Origin: Roseovarius indicus
GTDB lineage: Bacteria; Pseudomonadota; Alphaproteobacteria; Rhodobacterales; Rhodobacteraceae
NCBI RefSeq assembly: GCF_008728195.1
Contig: NZ_CP031598.1
Coordinates: 3,782,001-3,846,000, forward strand
Length of the DNA stretch: 64,000 nt
Direction: 5' to 3'
Positions 1 to 8,891 of the stretch are shown here, one piece after another. Every line of letters begins with the position of its first letter. The stretch's first letter is position 1. A program made the position numbers and the translations under genes. The notes under the pieces were generated by a model that was not told the origin of the DNA, made no database searches, and worked only from the letters and a program-made list of their open reading frames with translations.

Positions 1-162
1 CTCGTTGAGGGTCATGCCGTGATCATCCTTCAGCTGCTGAATGAACCACTGCGGGATTTCGTGATTGAACTCGGCGATCTGCGCGGCGATGCTCGCGAAG
101 CGCTTCAGTTGCGGCCCGGAAAACGTCTTCTTCCCGGCCGGCTTGGCCTTGGTCTTGGTCAT
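1..162 (-). CDS. Phage hypothetical protein, partial (C-terminus outside window)
   Basis: Fifty-four codons are visible, beginning MTKTKAKPAGKK. The N-terminus is rich in lysine and the rest looks helical. The ATG (160-162) overlaps the terminase stop as ATGA, with GGAGG upstream inside the terminase 3' end, which indicates translational coupling. The position just downstream of the large terminase is where portal or small accessory genes sit. The fragment is too short to recognise a family. Confidence 0.6.
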   Translation of the reverse strand, partial: MTKTKAKPAGKKTFSGPQLKRFASIAAQIAEFNHEIPQWFIQQLKDDHGMTLNE

Positions 163-1961
163 AGTAATCCTCCATAGGGGTCAGTGACATCGTGTCGGAA
201 CGACAGGCCGCTGTTTCTGTCCGACAAGGGCGGCCCGCCATTGTGGCCCATCTGGCCACGTCTCTTGTCGTCCATCCGGTCCATGTACGGGCTCAAGCCA
301 TCCGCGCGGTGCTGACCCAAAAGCAGGTACTGCAGCGCGTCCATGACGTTGGCCTCGGTGTATTCCTTTTCGGGAACCTTGCGCTTGTCACCGTGGCGAT
401 CGGTTTCATCTTTCCAGACGTACCGAGCCTCAAAGCCCCGGATCAGGAATTTGCAGCTGGGGTCGACCAACAGGCCGGGCTGCCCCGCCTCGATGGGGGC
501 TTCCAACGCCGCGCGCACGGCTTCGAGCCTCGGCTGAATGCGGTTTGTGCCAATGGTCTGCGGGCGGATGATGAACCCCGCCGCGCGACCGACCAACAGG
601 TTCCAAGTGTCGTTTTCTTCCGCGGCGGTGCTTGAACCATGCTCGCCGGCCATGTCGCCCCAGCCGGCCTCGATGCCAAGCCCGGGCCAGCGGTCCTCGA
701 TCATGGCGGCCAAGCGCTGGCCGAACACATGCGCCATCAGGCGTTCTTTCGGGAAGTGCAGCTCGCCCAGGATACGCCAGCGCATCCAATCGGCCAGTTG
801 AGCCACGACAGCCGCACCCTTGAAGCCTTGGTCGAGCCCGACCAGAAGCGGAAGGCGAGGATCTGGTTGAATGGTTGCCTCGGCGACATGCAGGCGCCGG
901 CTGAACTCGCGCAAAAAGACGGGTTCCCCGACCCGCATGTTCGTGACCTTGTTGTAGACAAGGCGCTGCACCATATCGCCCCGGCCGCTGGCCTTCATCG
1001 TGGCGATCTGGCGGGGATAATAGCCTGGGGAAAGGTTCTGCAGGTTTTCGCATCCTGCCTCACCGAAACCCGGCTGGTTGGTGAAGTCGATGATGATCGG
1101 TCGGACCTGGCCGGGCTCCCGTCCCTCGCGTTTGGCGGCCGCCATTTCGTCCTGTTCCATCGCCTTGGTCAGCTCGCCGGTCAGCTCCTTGCGCTTTTCC
1201 TCGTTGTGGAAAATGTCATGCGTCCAGTTGTCTTCCTCGGGCGCGTTCATGTCGCCCACGACCTGGCCGTAGCTGCGCAGCTGCGGCGGCAGGCCCGCGA
1301 AGTGCTGCCGGCCGGGCCAGCGGTCGATCCGGCCGATACCGACGGTCAGAACGTCGACGGGCATGGTATCGCCTTCGTTCATCACGATGTCGGTCGTTTG
1401 AACGCCCCGCATCGAGGCGATGATGTTGTCGCCGAAGGCCATGAACTCGGCGATGAATTCGATCTTTCCGTAATCGTCCTCGAACTCGATTACGTGGGTG
1501 ACAGGATCGCCGCGGCCGCCAGACCACGTGCCAAGCTCTTTGGGGAAGACTTCGAGATAGCTTGGAATGCTGGTGGACCACAGCTGCCGGTAGGTTTCGC
1601 GGATGAACAGCACCTTGTAGCGCCGCACCCCGTCGAGCACCGAGCGGGGCATCATCACGGCCCGGCGAAGGCGCGATTTCATCAGCGTCGTGGTTTTCCC
1701 GCTGCCCACCGGGCCTTGGATGAAATGCACGTCGGCATCGGAGGCGTAGAACTCCATCGCCAACGGCCCCGGGAATGTAGGTTCCTGCAGGTCATCGAGG
1801 GGGTTGCCAGTGGCAAACTCGCCGTCTAAGCTCGCCAGTGCCTCTTTCGCGCTCAGACTTCCCCAGTCCGCGCCGCCACCCGATGCTGCCCCCGACCCCG
1901 TGTCGGGCATCGTCAAGACGCTCCCCCGACCCCATTGCCGCATGTCAGGTGTTACGCGCAT
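159..1961 (-). CDS. terL: Phage terminase, large subunit
   Basis: This is the DNA-packaging motor: an ATPase that pumps DNA into the procapsid, joined to a nuclease that cuts the concatemer. At 600 aa it fits the family. The Walker A motif GPVGSGKT is at residues 83-90 and a Walker B-like segment DIVMNEGD at about 191-198. The C-terminal RNase H-like nuclease shows acidic positions in LVGLDQG (D377), GWGDMAG (D436) and MDALQYL near the end. A GGAGG sits about 9 nt before the chosen ATG. It overlaps the next small gene by ATGA and follows the probable small subunit by about 190 bp. Confidence 0.92.
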   Translation of the reverse strand: MRVTPDMRQWGRGSVLTMPDTGSGAASGGGADWGSLSAKEALASLDGEFATGNPLDDLQEPTFPGPLAMEFYASDADVHFIQGPVGSGKTTTLMKSRLRRAVMMPRSVLDGVRRYKVLFIRETYRQLWSTSIPSYLEVFPKELGTWSGGRGDPVTHVIEFEDDYGKIEFIAEFMAFGDNIIASMRGVQTTDIVMNEGDTMPVDVLTVGIGRIDRWPGRQHFAGLPPQLRSYGQVVGDMNAPEEDNWTHDIFHNEEKRKELTGELTKAMEQDEMAAAKREGREPGQVRPIIIDFTNQPGFGEAGCENLQNLSPGYYPRQIATMKASGRGDMVQRLVYNKVTNMRVGEPVFLREFSRRLHVAEATIQPDPRLPLLVGLDQGFKGAAVVAQLADWMRWRILGELHFPKERLMAHVFGQRLAAMIEDRWPGLGIEAGWGDMAGEHGSSTAAEENDTWNLLVGRAAGFIIRPQTIGTNRIQPRLEAVRAALEAPIEAGQPGLLVDPSCKFLIRGFEARYVWKDETDRHGDKRKVPEKEYTEANVMDALQYLLLGQHRADGLSPYMDRMDDKRRGQMGHNGGPPLSDRNSGLSFRHDVTDPYGGLL

Positions 1962-2151
1962 TTCCGAACCTCCGGTTGCCCTAAATTCATCAATGGGGTC
2001 GGAGCCAGGGGCAGTAGGAACCGGGCGGGCATCCCCCCCCGGGGGGTCGCGCGCGAATTGCGCGCCGGCGCGGGCGACCGCGATGGCGCGAGGGCGCGAC
2101 TGTCCGACTGATTTTCAATCAGTAGGCACGACGGTATTTTTGCCAGTGTTT

Positions 2152-2847
2152 TCAATCGCTTGCCTCATCCGTCCGATTTTCAGCGTCCGAATTACCGTTT
2201 TCGGTTTCGCTAAGCTGTTGTTTTCGCTCATTTTCTGCCGCCACGTCCGCAGGCATCATCCAGTTTGGATTTCGGGCGGGTTGCGGCGTCACATTGCGGG
2301 CGCTGGCGGCCGGATCGGCGGGCGCTGACTGGGCGCCGGGCATGACGACAAAGACCGGCGGCCGGCTATCCTCGTTGCCGGCCGCCTTGGCGGCGACATA
2401 GGGCAAGATCGCCTCGGCCGCGCGCAGGATCGTGGCATATTGCCCCTCGAACACGCTCAGCCGCTGTGTGGGTGTCGCCTTGTCCGGTGATCCCTTCACC
2501 TTGGCGGCGCCATCGTAAGCCCATGCCAGGATGCGCTCGGTGCGCTCCATCGCCAGCGTGATGGCGTCATCCCGGCTGCGCAGCCCCGCGACCTCGGCCA
2601 CCACGTCCTCGGGCATGCGGCAACCCTTCGAGGCCAGCCACTCGCGCAGCTGCGAGCTGCCCTTGTTCTTCGCACCCTTCGGCCGGCCGATCTGCTGGGG
2701 CGCGTCGACCTGCTCGGCCTCGCCCGGAACGCCCTCGGGCCGCTCGTCGGGCAGGAAGGTCAGCTGATGGCCCATATCGCGCTGCCGCTCGATCCGCTCA
2801 GCCGCTTCGCGGGCTTCCTTCTGCCATTGGTGGTCAGCTTTCGGCAT
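2152..2847 (-). CDS. Putative terminase small subunit / phage DNA-binding protein
   Basis: A 231-aa protein directly upstream of terL on the same strand. Residues around 53-61 read GRPKGAKNKG, a basic motif found in small phage proteins that lie next to terminases. The middle is predicted helical (about 70-165) and the C-terminal third is polar and probably disordered. No enzyme motif is visible. Assignment as small terminase rests on position and size, so it is an inference. The repeat cluster at 2890-3161 lies just upstream of its start and could be the DNA it recognises, or a replication origin. Confidence 0.5.
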   Translation of the reverse strand: MPKADHQWQKEAREAAERIERQRDMGHQLTFLPDERPEGVPGEAEQVDAPQQIGRPKGAKNKGSSQLREWLASKGCRMPEDVVAEVAGLRSRDDAITLAMERTERILAWAYDGAAKVKGSPDKATPTQRLSVFEGQYATILRAAEAILPYVAAKAAGNEDSRPPVFVVMPGAQSAPADPAASARNVTPQPARNPNWMMPADVAAENERKQQLSETENGNSDAENRTDEASD

Positions 2848-2889
2848 AAAAACCCCCTTTTTTATTGTTTTTCAGAGGGTTAGGCCAAG

Positions 2890-3161
2890 CCACAACGGCG
2901 CCACAACGGATTTCAGGGCCTGTTGTGGCTTGCGTTGTGGGCAAAAGGGCAATGATTTCAGATAGATAGTATATATCCACAACGGCACAACGGATATAGA
3001 TAGATAGATAATCGTGCGCGCGCGCGGGCGTGCGCGCACATGTAGGGGGGCGCATTTCCGCGTTGTGGCGTTGTGGAATTTGATAAGTGTTTGTTTTCGT
3101 GGGTTTTTCGCCCACAACAGAGGCCACAACAGGGGGTGTTCGTTTTGTTGTGGCGTTGTGA
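2890..3161. repeat. Paired CCACAAC/GTTGTGG repeats in a 423-bp intergenic region (candidate origin or packaging site)
   Basis: The gap 2848-3270 carries no convincing gene. It holds ten exact copies of CCACAAC or its complement (starts 2890, 2901, 2922, 2934, 2977, 3062, 3070, 3112, 3124, 3147) and two one-mismatch copies (2985, 3155). They fall in six pairs spaced 8 or 11-12 bp, and the pair orientation alternates, giving three large inverted repeats. An inner inverted repeat TATATCC/GGATATA (2972-2998), a GATA run (2998-3010) and an alternating CG/CA tract (about 3013-3040) lie inside. Such arrays fit iterons of a replication origin or terminase recognition sites; which one is not decided by sequence. 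Confidence 0.8.
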
Positions 3162-3270
3162 CCCGCACCCGTCGCTGCGCGGCCCTGAACCGCGTTAATC
3201 ATGGCATAAGACCGGGTGCGGGGAAAGCGCGAAGAAAGACGGATTTCCAGTGGGTTACAGGGTGCGGGCG

Positions 3271-5157
3271 TCATTTGAAATCTTCCAGATCGTCGGAGGG
3301 TGGCGGGGCGCCGTCTTCGCGCGCGTGATCCATCGGCAGGGACAACAGGCCCGGAATGGATTTCAACGGCATATAGACGCCGCGCGATGTGATGCCGGCC
3401 AACGTGTTGGCGCTGTCTGACGGCATCGCTTCGGGCACACGCTTTGCCGACTGCTGCCAAACGCCATCGGCCCAGTCCGAGCCGTGGAATAGCTCCCTGA
3501 GGCCCTGCACCGGCTTATTCATGATGAACAGGCGGGCGCCGTGCTGCTTGTCGTCGTAGACGCGCAAACCGACGCTGGCGAGCATCTGGTTTGCAATCTT
3601 CTGGCGCTCGCGCTTTTCGTAATTGCCCTTATCGTCGCCCGAATACAGCTGCTGCTTCAATCCATCCGGCGCGGCCGGCAAACCTGCCGCGGCCATAACC
3701 CATTGCGCAATCGTGTAGCGCTGACCCTTCCGCCACGGGTCGAACACCTGCGACATCAGGCGCAGCAACATGGCCTCGGCGTCGTTGGTCGTGTCGCTGC
3801 GGTCGGCGTTCACTTGGAATGCGACCTTCTTTGCCCAGTTGGCGCGGGCATCCTCGGGCGCCACGTCGTCGGCCTCGGCCATGTCGGCCATTGCCATGAC
3901 AGTTGCCCAGTTGTCCGCATCGCGGCCGGTGACGCCGGCGGCCTCCAAGCTGTGGCGCCACTGGGCCAGCCGCTCGGGCCAGCCGGGCCACCTTCGGATA
4001 AGCAAGGCTTTAAGACGGGCGCCACGGGCGCGCCATGTGCGGGGGTCGAGCCCCAGACCCTTGGCGCCCTTCTGCAACGGGTTCATTTCCAAGCGAATGA
4101 GGCGCTGCACGTCCTGCGATTTCATGACGCCGGGAATGAGTATCGAGGAAAACAGGAACGCGCTATACACCTTCCCGCCGACGCCGCTTTGATCCGCGCT
4201 ACCCCTGAACCATTGGCCACCACTGGCGGCGACACGGGCCAACATGATGATGTCGCGTTCCTTGGTGCTGCGCTCGTCGCCGGGTTCGAGCTCGTCAACG
4301 GCAACGGGGCGGCTGGAATGTCCGAGCTGGCTTGTGATCCCGCTTTTCGTGGCGTCCGTCGATTGTACAAGGCCGTCGTCGCCGTGCAGGTAGCGCAAGA
4401 GCTTCTGAAACTCCGACTTGCCCGACGCGGCCGGCGCCAGCAACCAGAACACCGGGCGCCAGTCGAGAGCGCCGCCCAGCATCTGCACGCCCAGCAAACC
4501 AAGCGCCGCCTGCGTATGCAGCGCCGGCTGGGTCCAGTTCCAGCTTTCCAAGGCTTCCCGAATGGGCGGGGCAGGATCGGCGAAACTGTCGCCCATAGCA
4601 GGGTGCGGGATGGGCGAGGCGGCCGGATAGATGCGGCCGTCGATCCGCCCAGGCGCGCGCAACTCGCCCTGGTGCAGCACCTTGTCGCCCATGTGGTACA
4701 CTAAGGCCCCGTCGTCGTCGGCCCATGCACCAACGCCGCGAACGCTGTTGTCGGGGTTGAATACGCCGCATTCGCTCGCGGCCTCCCATAGCACCATCGA
4801 CGCAAAGGCATGGTCGATCTTCTTCGGATCGCGGTCCCAAACGGCCGGGTCGCCCTTCTCGGCCGTGTTGATCCAGATCGGAAAATTCCAGCGAAGCTTG
4901 TTGATCTGGTGGCCAAAGATGCTCTGCAGAAACTGCACCTTGATTTCCTTCGAGCGTCGCATCTGCCCATTCACATCGAGGAAATAGGCAAAGTCGCCAT
5001 TCACGCCCAAGGGGGTAACTGGGCAATCGTCGAAGATTTCCCGGCGCCGGCGGCCCTGCCCTCCGCCATCGTCGCCATTCTCGGCGCCGGGCGCCTCTGG
5101 CGCATTGGCGAGCTGGTCGGCCAGCTCCGCTTCCGTCGGCCTGTTCAGGTCTGTCAT
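3271..5157 (-). CDS. Phage replicative AAA+ helicase / primase-associated ATPase
   Basis: A 628-aa protein with a Walker A motif APAASGKS at residues 241-248 and a Walker B-like PVAVDEL at 284-290. This resembles the helicase-type ATPase domains of phage and plasmid replication proteins. The N-terminal 240 residues are of a type that precedes such domains in primase-helicase proteins, but no primase catalytic motif is seen here. The primase function appears to be in the separate TOPRIM gene at 6407-7564. Its C-terminus is polar. It opens with MTDLNRPTEAEL and is the last replication gene before the repeat cluster. Confidence 0.75.
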   Translation of the reverse strand: MTDLNRPTEAELADQLANAPEAPGAENGDDGGGQGRRRREIFDDCPVTPLGVNGDFAYFLDVNGQMRRSKEIKVQFLQSIFGHQINKLRWNFPIWINTAEKGDPAVWDRDPKKIDHAFASMVLWEAASECGVFNPDNSVRGVGAWADDDGALVYHMGDKVLHQGELRAPGRIDGRIYPAASPIPHPAMGDSFADPAPPIREALESWNWTQPALHTQAALGLLGVQMLGGALDWRPVFWLLAPAASGKSEFQKLLRYLHGDDGLVQSTDATKSGITSQLGHSSRPVAVDELEPGDERSTKERDIIMLARVAASGGQWFRGSADQSGVGGKVYSAFLFSSILIPGVMKSQDVQRLIRLEMNPLQKGAKGLGLDPRTWRARGARLKALLIRRWPGWPERLAQWRHSLEAAGVTGRDADNWATVMAMADMAEADDVAPEDARANWAKKVAFQVNADRSDTTNDAEAMLLRLMSQVFDPWRKGQRYTIAQWVMAAAGLPAAPDGLKQQLYSGDDKGNYEKRERQKIANQMLASVGLRVYDDKQHGARLFIMNKPVQGLRELFHGSDWADGVWQQSAKRVPEAMPSDSANTLAGITSRGVYMPLKSIPGLLSLPMDHAREDGAPPPSDDLEDFK

Positions 5158-5200
5158 TTTTGCCTCGCCTGTCCCTCAATCCCGGCTCTTGCGTCCGGCG

Positions 5201-5488
5201 TCATGCCGCGTTTGCGACAATCCGATTGGCCTCGATGGCCAGGTGTTCCAGGTAAGATTTGCGAAGGTCGCTGTTGGCTGTCCCGAAATAGGATCGGTTC
5301 ATTCGCAACCTGGTCATGGCACCAGCCTTGCGGGCGATGTTCTGGGCTTCCCACCGATCGGCGTAGTCAACTGGGTCGCAGAGCAAGCTGCAGATCGTAC
5401 CCAGATGGTCATAGGTGAGGTAGCTGTCGGCGCCGAAGAACAGCACCCAGTCGCCCGAGGCGGGGCTGGCTTCGACGCGGAAGTTCAT
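5201..5488 (-). CDS. Phage hypothetical protein (95 aa)
   Basis: A small protein beginning MNFRVEASPASGDW, with a mixed alpha/beta appearance and two cysteines around residues 33-37. No family is recognised. It starts inside the stop of the upstream gene (ATGA, 5485-5488), so it is likely translated with it, and ends 43 bp before the helicase gene. Confidence 0.6.
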   Translation of the reverse strand: MNFRVEASPASGDWVLFFGADSYLTYDHLGTICSLLCDPVDYADRWEAQNIARKAGAMTRLRMNRSYFGTANSDLRKSYLEHLAIEANRIVANAA

Positions 5489-5706
5489 GACAACCGCCCC
5501 TCATTTTTCAACGCCACCGCCTCAGCCAGGTCGGCTGCGTCGGACATGTCGCGGGCGATCTTGCGCGCAACGTGGGGGAGCAAGCAGGCGGCGGCGTATG
5601 GCTCTCCATCGTCGTCGTAGAACCAGACATGCACCGACTGACAGGGGCAATCCTGCGTGCAGTTCATTACCTGCAAGGTCGAGGCGTGGGGCAGATCATC
5701 AGTCAT
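5485..5706 (-). CDS. Phage hypothetical protein (73 aa)
   Basis: A 73-aa protein beginning MTDDLPHASTLQV with a cluster NCTQDCPCQS near residue 15, which might bind metal although only three cysteines are present. It overlaps both neighbours by ATGA, which marks a tightly coupled phage operon. No function can be given. Confidence 0.6.
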   Translation of the reverse strand: MTDDLPHASTLQVMNCTQDCPCQSVHVWFYDDDGEPYAAACLLPHVARKIARDMSDAADLAEAVALKNEGRLS

Positions 5707-6410
5707 CGGAAAATCCGCTCCCCCTCCATTCGGCGCAACGCGTCGAGCATGGTTTCGCCGGGGCGCAGATCATACCCACAACCGATGGTGCCGCCCTTCC
5801 ATGAGCCCGTGCGCTCGCCCACCTCGCCGTCAAACTCGACGTCGATGCTTTCCTTGATCCAGAAAGGCCAGCCAAGAGACTTGAACGCTCGCCATGTGAG
5901 GACGTGGCGGCGCTTTGAAACCGTGGCAACCCGCTCTTGCACCGTTCCGTTTTTCAACGTGTAGGTGTACGGGTGATGCTCTTTGTAGGGCTCGGCCTCG
6001 CGATTGAAGACATCGACCCAAGCGCCCTCATCGTCTGGGCCAATTTGCTTTTCGTGCTTGGGTAGCTGCATTTCATAGGCCAGCGTGTGCCAGTCCCACG
6101 GCCAATCGAACGACTTGCGCCGCAACCCCCAATGGAACGTCAGGCCAAACTCCTTGGACGCATAGGCAGACCATTGTGGACCGTCCATTGCCGGCCAGGG
6201 ATGGTCGATAACGCCAAGCGGAAGAACAACGGTCAGGCGCCAGAACTTCAGGAACAGCATCCTGTCGCCCCTGTCCTCGTCGTTCGAGTGGACATGGACC
6301 CCGCCGCCAAAATCCCAGCCGTGCTTCGAGGTGCTGATTTCGACGCTTTGGCCGTTTTTCAGCCAGCCGCGCCAAAGACCGGGTTCCGATGATGTGTGCT
6401 TGAAGATCAT
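5703..6410 (-). CDS. Conserved-type phage hypothetical protein (235 aa)
   Basis: A soluble 235-aa protein very rich in tryptophan and aromatics (for example GLWRGWLKNG, FDWPWDWHTL). It shows no catalytic motif I recognise. It lies between the primase gene and two small genes, with ATGA overlaps on both sides (6407-6410 and 5703-5706). A role in replication or host takeover is only suggested by position. Confidence 0.65.
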   Translation of the reverse strand: MIFKHTSSEPGLWRGWLKNGQSVEISTSKHGWDFGGGVHVHSNDEDRGDRMLFLKFWRLTVVLPLGVIDHPWPAMDGPQWSAYASKEFGLTFHWGLRRKSFDWPWDWHTLAYEMQLPKHEKQIGPDDEGAWVDVFNREAEPYKEHHPYTYTLKNGTVQERVATVSKRRHVLTWRAFKSLGWPFWIKESIDVEFDGEVGERTGSWKGGTIGCGYDLRPGETMLDALRRMEGERIFR

Positions 6411-7564
6411 GCGTCTTCATCCTCCTTGCCGACTTCGTCCTCGTCCTTTTTCACCAGCGCCAGTTTCAGCGCGTCGTTCAGATCCTTTCCGCCGAACGAG
6501 TTTTGCCAAAGGCGCACGTCCCGGCCCTTGGCGCGGTGGGCGGCAATGGCGCGATGCAGCGCCTTGCGGGCGTCCTCGTTTTCATCGAGGTCGGCGACCA
6601 GCGTGATGCGCGCGACATTCTCAGGCAGCTGCAGCTGGGCCAGGTTCCCCAGACTGACGGCCGCCAGCACGCGCGCCTCGGGGTTCAACAGCACCATCGA
6701 CAGCGCGTCCTCGATCCCCTCGGTGACGAATACGTGGGTATTCTTCGGGCACTGGGGCAGGCTGGCGGGCTTACCGCCGCGCGGGCCGATCCCGCGCCAA
6801 AGGTTCACGGCCGCGCCACCATACTGGCCCAGCACCTTCTTGGGCTGGCGCACGCCGGCCTTTGCCCACTGCCCCGCCGCGTCAAGGCCCAGATAGGTGC
6901 GATGCAGCGCAACCTGCTGGCCCTTAGCGTTGCTGATGATCGCCGCCATCGCGGGCAGCTTCGCCTCGATCACTTCCCCGGTTTCCGGGTCTTCGTCGTA
7001 GTAGCTGCACTCGGGCAGATAGCGCAGGGCGCCGGGTTGACGGCCCAAGCGGGTCAAGTCGATGCCGCGGCCTTTCAGGTAGTAGTCGACGGGCGTGCCC
7101 CGCAGATGCTCTTGCCCACTGAGCCAGATGGCCAGCGCGGCCTTCGATTTCCGGGCCTGTTTCTCGCGCTCGTCGCTCTCGCGTTGCCGGCGCTGCACGT
7201 CCAGCCGGCGCTGGCGTTCCTTTCGCTGCGCCTCGGTTTCCGGGTTTTGGGTAGACAGGCCCAGAAATCGGCGAGCCTCGGCCAACGCCTCGCGACGGGT
7301 GCAGCCAAGGCTAAGCTCGATCAGGTCGATGAGGTCGCCACCCTCACGAATAGCGTAATCGTTCCATCGGCCACGCTTGGCGCCGGCCAGGTGAACGCAG
7401 AAGCTGCCGACGGTGCGATCCGCGCGGCCGGGGTTCAAGGTGAAGTAACGCCCCTGCGCCTTGTACCAGCCGCCGCGCGGGGGCGCGTAATGCTCCGCCA
7501 CGTCCTCAACCCGGTCGTTGAGCATGTGCTTGATTTCTTCCAGGCTGTAGGTTTGGCGGGGCAT
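6407..7564 (-). CDS. Phage TOPRIM-domain primase
   Basis: The protein synthesises primers for phage DNA replication. The N-terminal 100 residues (MPRQTYSLEEIKHML onward) resemble the DNA-binding head of phage primases. A charged linker follows at about 115-150. A TOPRIM domain is seen with the glutamate in VFVTEGIEDAL and the acidic pair in LVADLDENED. The frame is open upstream, but I placed the start at 7564 because translation from farther upstream would run through the previous gene, and this start falls 4 bp after that gene's stop. It pairs functionally with the AAA+ helicase at 3271-5157. Confidence 0.85.
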   Translation of the reverse strand: MPRQTYSLEEIKHMLNDRVEDVAEHYAPPRGGWYKAQGRYFTLNPGRADRTVGSFCVHLAGAKRGRWNDYAIREGGDLIDLIELSLGCTRREALAEARRFLGLSTQNPETEAQRKERQRRLDVQRRQRESDEREKQARKSKAALAIWLSGQEHLRGTPVDYYLKGRGIDLTRLGRQPGALRYLPECSYYDEDPETGEVIEAKLPAMAAIISNAKGQQVALHRTYLGLDAAGQWAKAGVRQPKKVLGQYGGAAVNLWRGIGPRGGKPASLPQCPKNTHVFVTEGIEDALSMVLLNPEARVLAAVSLGNLAQLQLPENVARITLVADLDENEDARKALHRAIAAHRAKGRDVRLWQNSFGGKDLNDALKLALVKKDEDEVGKEDEDA

Positions 7565-7568
7565 GTCG

Positions 7569-7922
7569 TCAGCTGTCCGCTGCAATTTTCTCTTGGTGGA
7601 TGGTGCTGCGGCGTTCGAGCGACAGCCCCATGCGCCACTTGTGAAAGGTGATGAGTTGCTGGCGGGCGTCATGTGTAACGCGCAGATGGGGGCCACTGCC
7701 CGGCGTCGTTTTCAGTATCCTGTCGGCCGCCTTTCGCAGCGCCAGCGCATGGGGGTGGATGATGTTGCGCGGTTCGGTCACACATTTTTCCATCGTGTCG
7801 CGCAGAACCGTTTCCCAGCCTTCCTCGGGCGCAATGCTCAACAGGTGGATGCTCAGCGCGTGCGCCAGCGCGTGATCGGTCGGCGTCATAAGCGCATCCC
7901 AGCTTACTTCGATGTCAGCCAT
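7569..7922 (-). CDS. Phage hypothetical protein (117 aa)
   Basis: A mostly helical 117-aa protein beginning MADIEVSWDAL. There is a histidine-rich stretch near residues 16-26 (DHALAHALSIHLL) and near 56-58, but no recognised metal site. It overlaps the upstream gene by 8 bp and lies 4 bp before the primase start, so it belongs to the replication operon. Confidence 0.6.
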   Translation of the reverse strand: MADIEVSWDALMTPTDHALAHALSIHLLSIAPEEGWETVLRDTMEKCVTEPRNIIHPHALALRKAADRILKTTPGSGPHLRVTHDARQQLITFHKWRMGLSLERRSTIHQEKIAADS

Positions 7923-8211
7923 GCACGTCTTTCCTGTCCTGGCCCGGGGGCACCGGGACGTTTGACTTTTCGATGAAATCTTCGAGGCGCTGGCCCAGCT
8001 TTTTCAGCTGTTCGGCGTCGTGGTGGTGCAGCTCGTACTGGGTGACGAACCCAAGAACGGCGCGGCGCAGCGGGTCGTTGCCATCTTCGAGGTTGCGCTC
8101 GGCCACCATGCGCAGCTCGTCAACGTCGGTCTGCGGCAGGTCATTGACCTTCGCTTGCAGCGCGACCTGGAAGGCCGCGAGCTTGACGCTGACAACCGGG
8201 TCATAGGACAC
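7915..8211 (-). CDS. Phage hypothetical protein (98 aa, GTG start)
   Basis: A 98-aa helical protein. The frame is open further upstream to 8427, but a GGAGG lies 6 nt before the GTG at 8209-8211, and the residues upstream of it look like non-coding arginine/serine/proline-rich sequence, so I use the GTG. A segment HHHDAEQLKKLG near the C-terminus may form a coiled coil. No function is known. The 273 bp between it and the Cro-like gene show no other gene. Confidence 0.55.
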   Translation of the reverse strand: MSYDPVVSVKLAAFQVALQAKVNDLPQTDVDELRMVAERNLEDGNDPLRRAVLGFVTQYELHHHDAEQLKKLGQRLEDFIEKSNVPVPPGQDRKDVHG

Positions 8212-8484
8212 GGGCCACCTCCGAAACCTCGGGGGATGCGGGCCGCCGATGAAACTCGGGAAACTCCGACGGCCCGCCCCACTGCCACCCCGGGATGCTG
8301 CCTGCTGAGGACGGGGTGACATGCTCGATATTTGAATGGCGCGGGACGGGGCAGGTGAGCCGCCCCGCGCCAAACTTCCGTACGCGCACAGGTTGCGCAC
8401 AGGCAAGCGCGCGCCCATTGGGGACAACGCGCGCGGAAACAGGGCGAGCCGGCTCCGGCAGGGAGGTTTGGCTCCGCCCGCCCA

Positions 8485-8832
8485 TCACTCGGCCGCCATC
8501 CCGTCGACCTTGCCGGGCGTCTGCAAGGCGGGTTTCAGGCGGTCGCGCAGATGCTGCGGCATGGTCTTCCCCATGCCCTCGACCAGCTTGTCGATTTCTT
8601 TCCAGTCCGCACCCCAAAGCAGATGGTCTGCTGTCAGCGGGATTTTTCTGGCCGCCGCATGGGCGTGAATGCGGCGCATCGCGTGATGCGGAATGTCGCC
8701 GGCCGCACGGTACTGACTTTCGCGACGCCAGTTATAGGGCGCCTTGTCATTCAGCCCCGCGATTTTGCCCAACTCCCCAATCGGGGCAACAAGGCATTCA
8801 ACCACTTCAATTGGTGTTAGGTGCGTACTCAT
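8485..8832 (-). CDS. Cro/CII-like phage regulator
   Basis: A 115-aa protein (start MSTHLTPIEVVECLV) divergent from the CI-like repressor. Residues about 10-60 fit a helix-turn-helix of the YdaS/Cro type: a short helix, then GKIAGLNDKAPYNWRR as a turn and recognition helix. Being the first gene of the leftward lytic operon and facing the repressor across a 59-bp operator region is the classic Cro position. The upstream in-frame ATG at 8868 lies inside the operator, so I use 8832. Confidence 0.65.
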   Translation of the reverse strand: MSTHLTPIEVVECLVAPIGELGKIAGLNDKAPYNWRRESQYRAAGDIPHHAMRRIHAHAAARKIPLTADHLLWGADWKEIDKLVEGMGKTMPQHLRDRLKPALQTPGKVDGMAAE

Positions 8833-8866
8833 GACACAACCGATAGCGTTGAGCCCTAGATGTTGC

Positions 8867-8890
8867 AACTAAAATTTTCAGTTAAACTGA
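8867..8890. promoter_or_regulatory. Operator region between Cro-like and CI-like genes
   Basis: Two overlapping dyads are visible. AACTAAAATTTTCAGTT (8867-8883) is nearly palindromic and matches a second copy at 9819-9835 in 16 of 17 positions. TCAGTTAAACTGA (8878-8890) is a perfect 13-bp palindrome. Placement between the two divergent regulators makes them the likely repressor/Cro sites. Confidence 0.7.
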
Positions 8891-8891
8891 C

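Noticed and set aside
23..259. 78-codon minus-strand frame at the window start
   Set aside because: It overlaps the terminase end in another frame, and its residues do not look like a protein; the coupled partial gene at 1-162 is the better reading.
2834..3460. Minus-strand frames across the CCACAAC region
   Set aside because: They would code a low-quality protein across repeats and into the helicase gene end. The region is better explained as a repeat/origin site.
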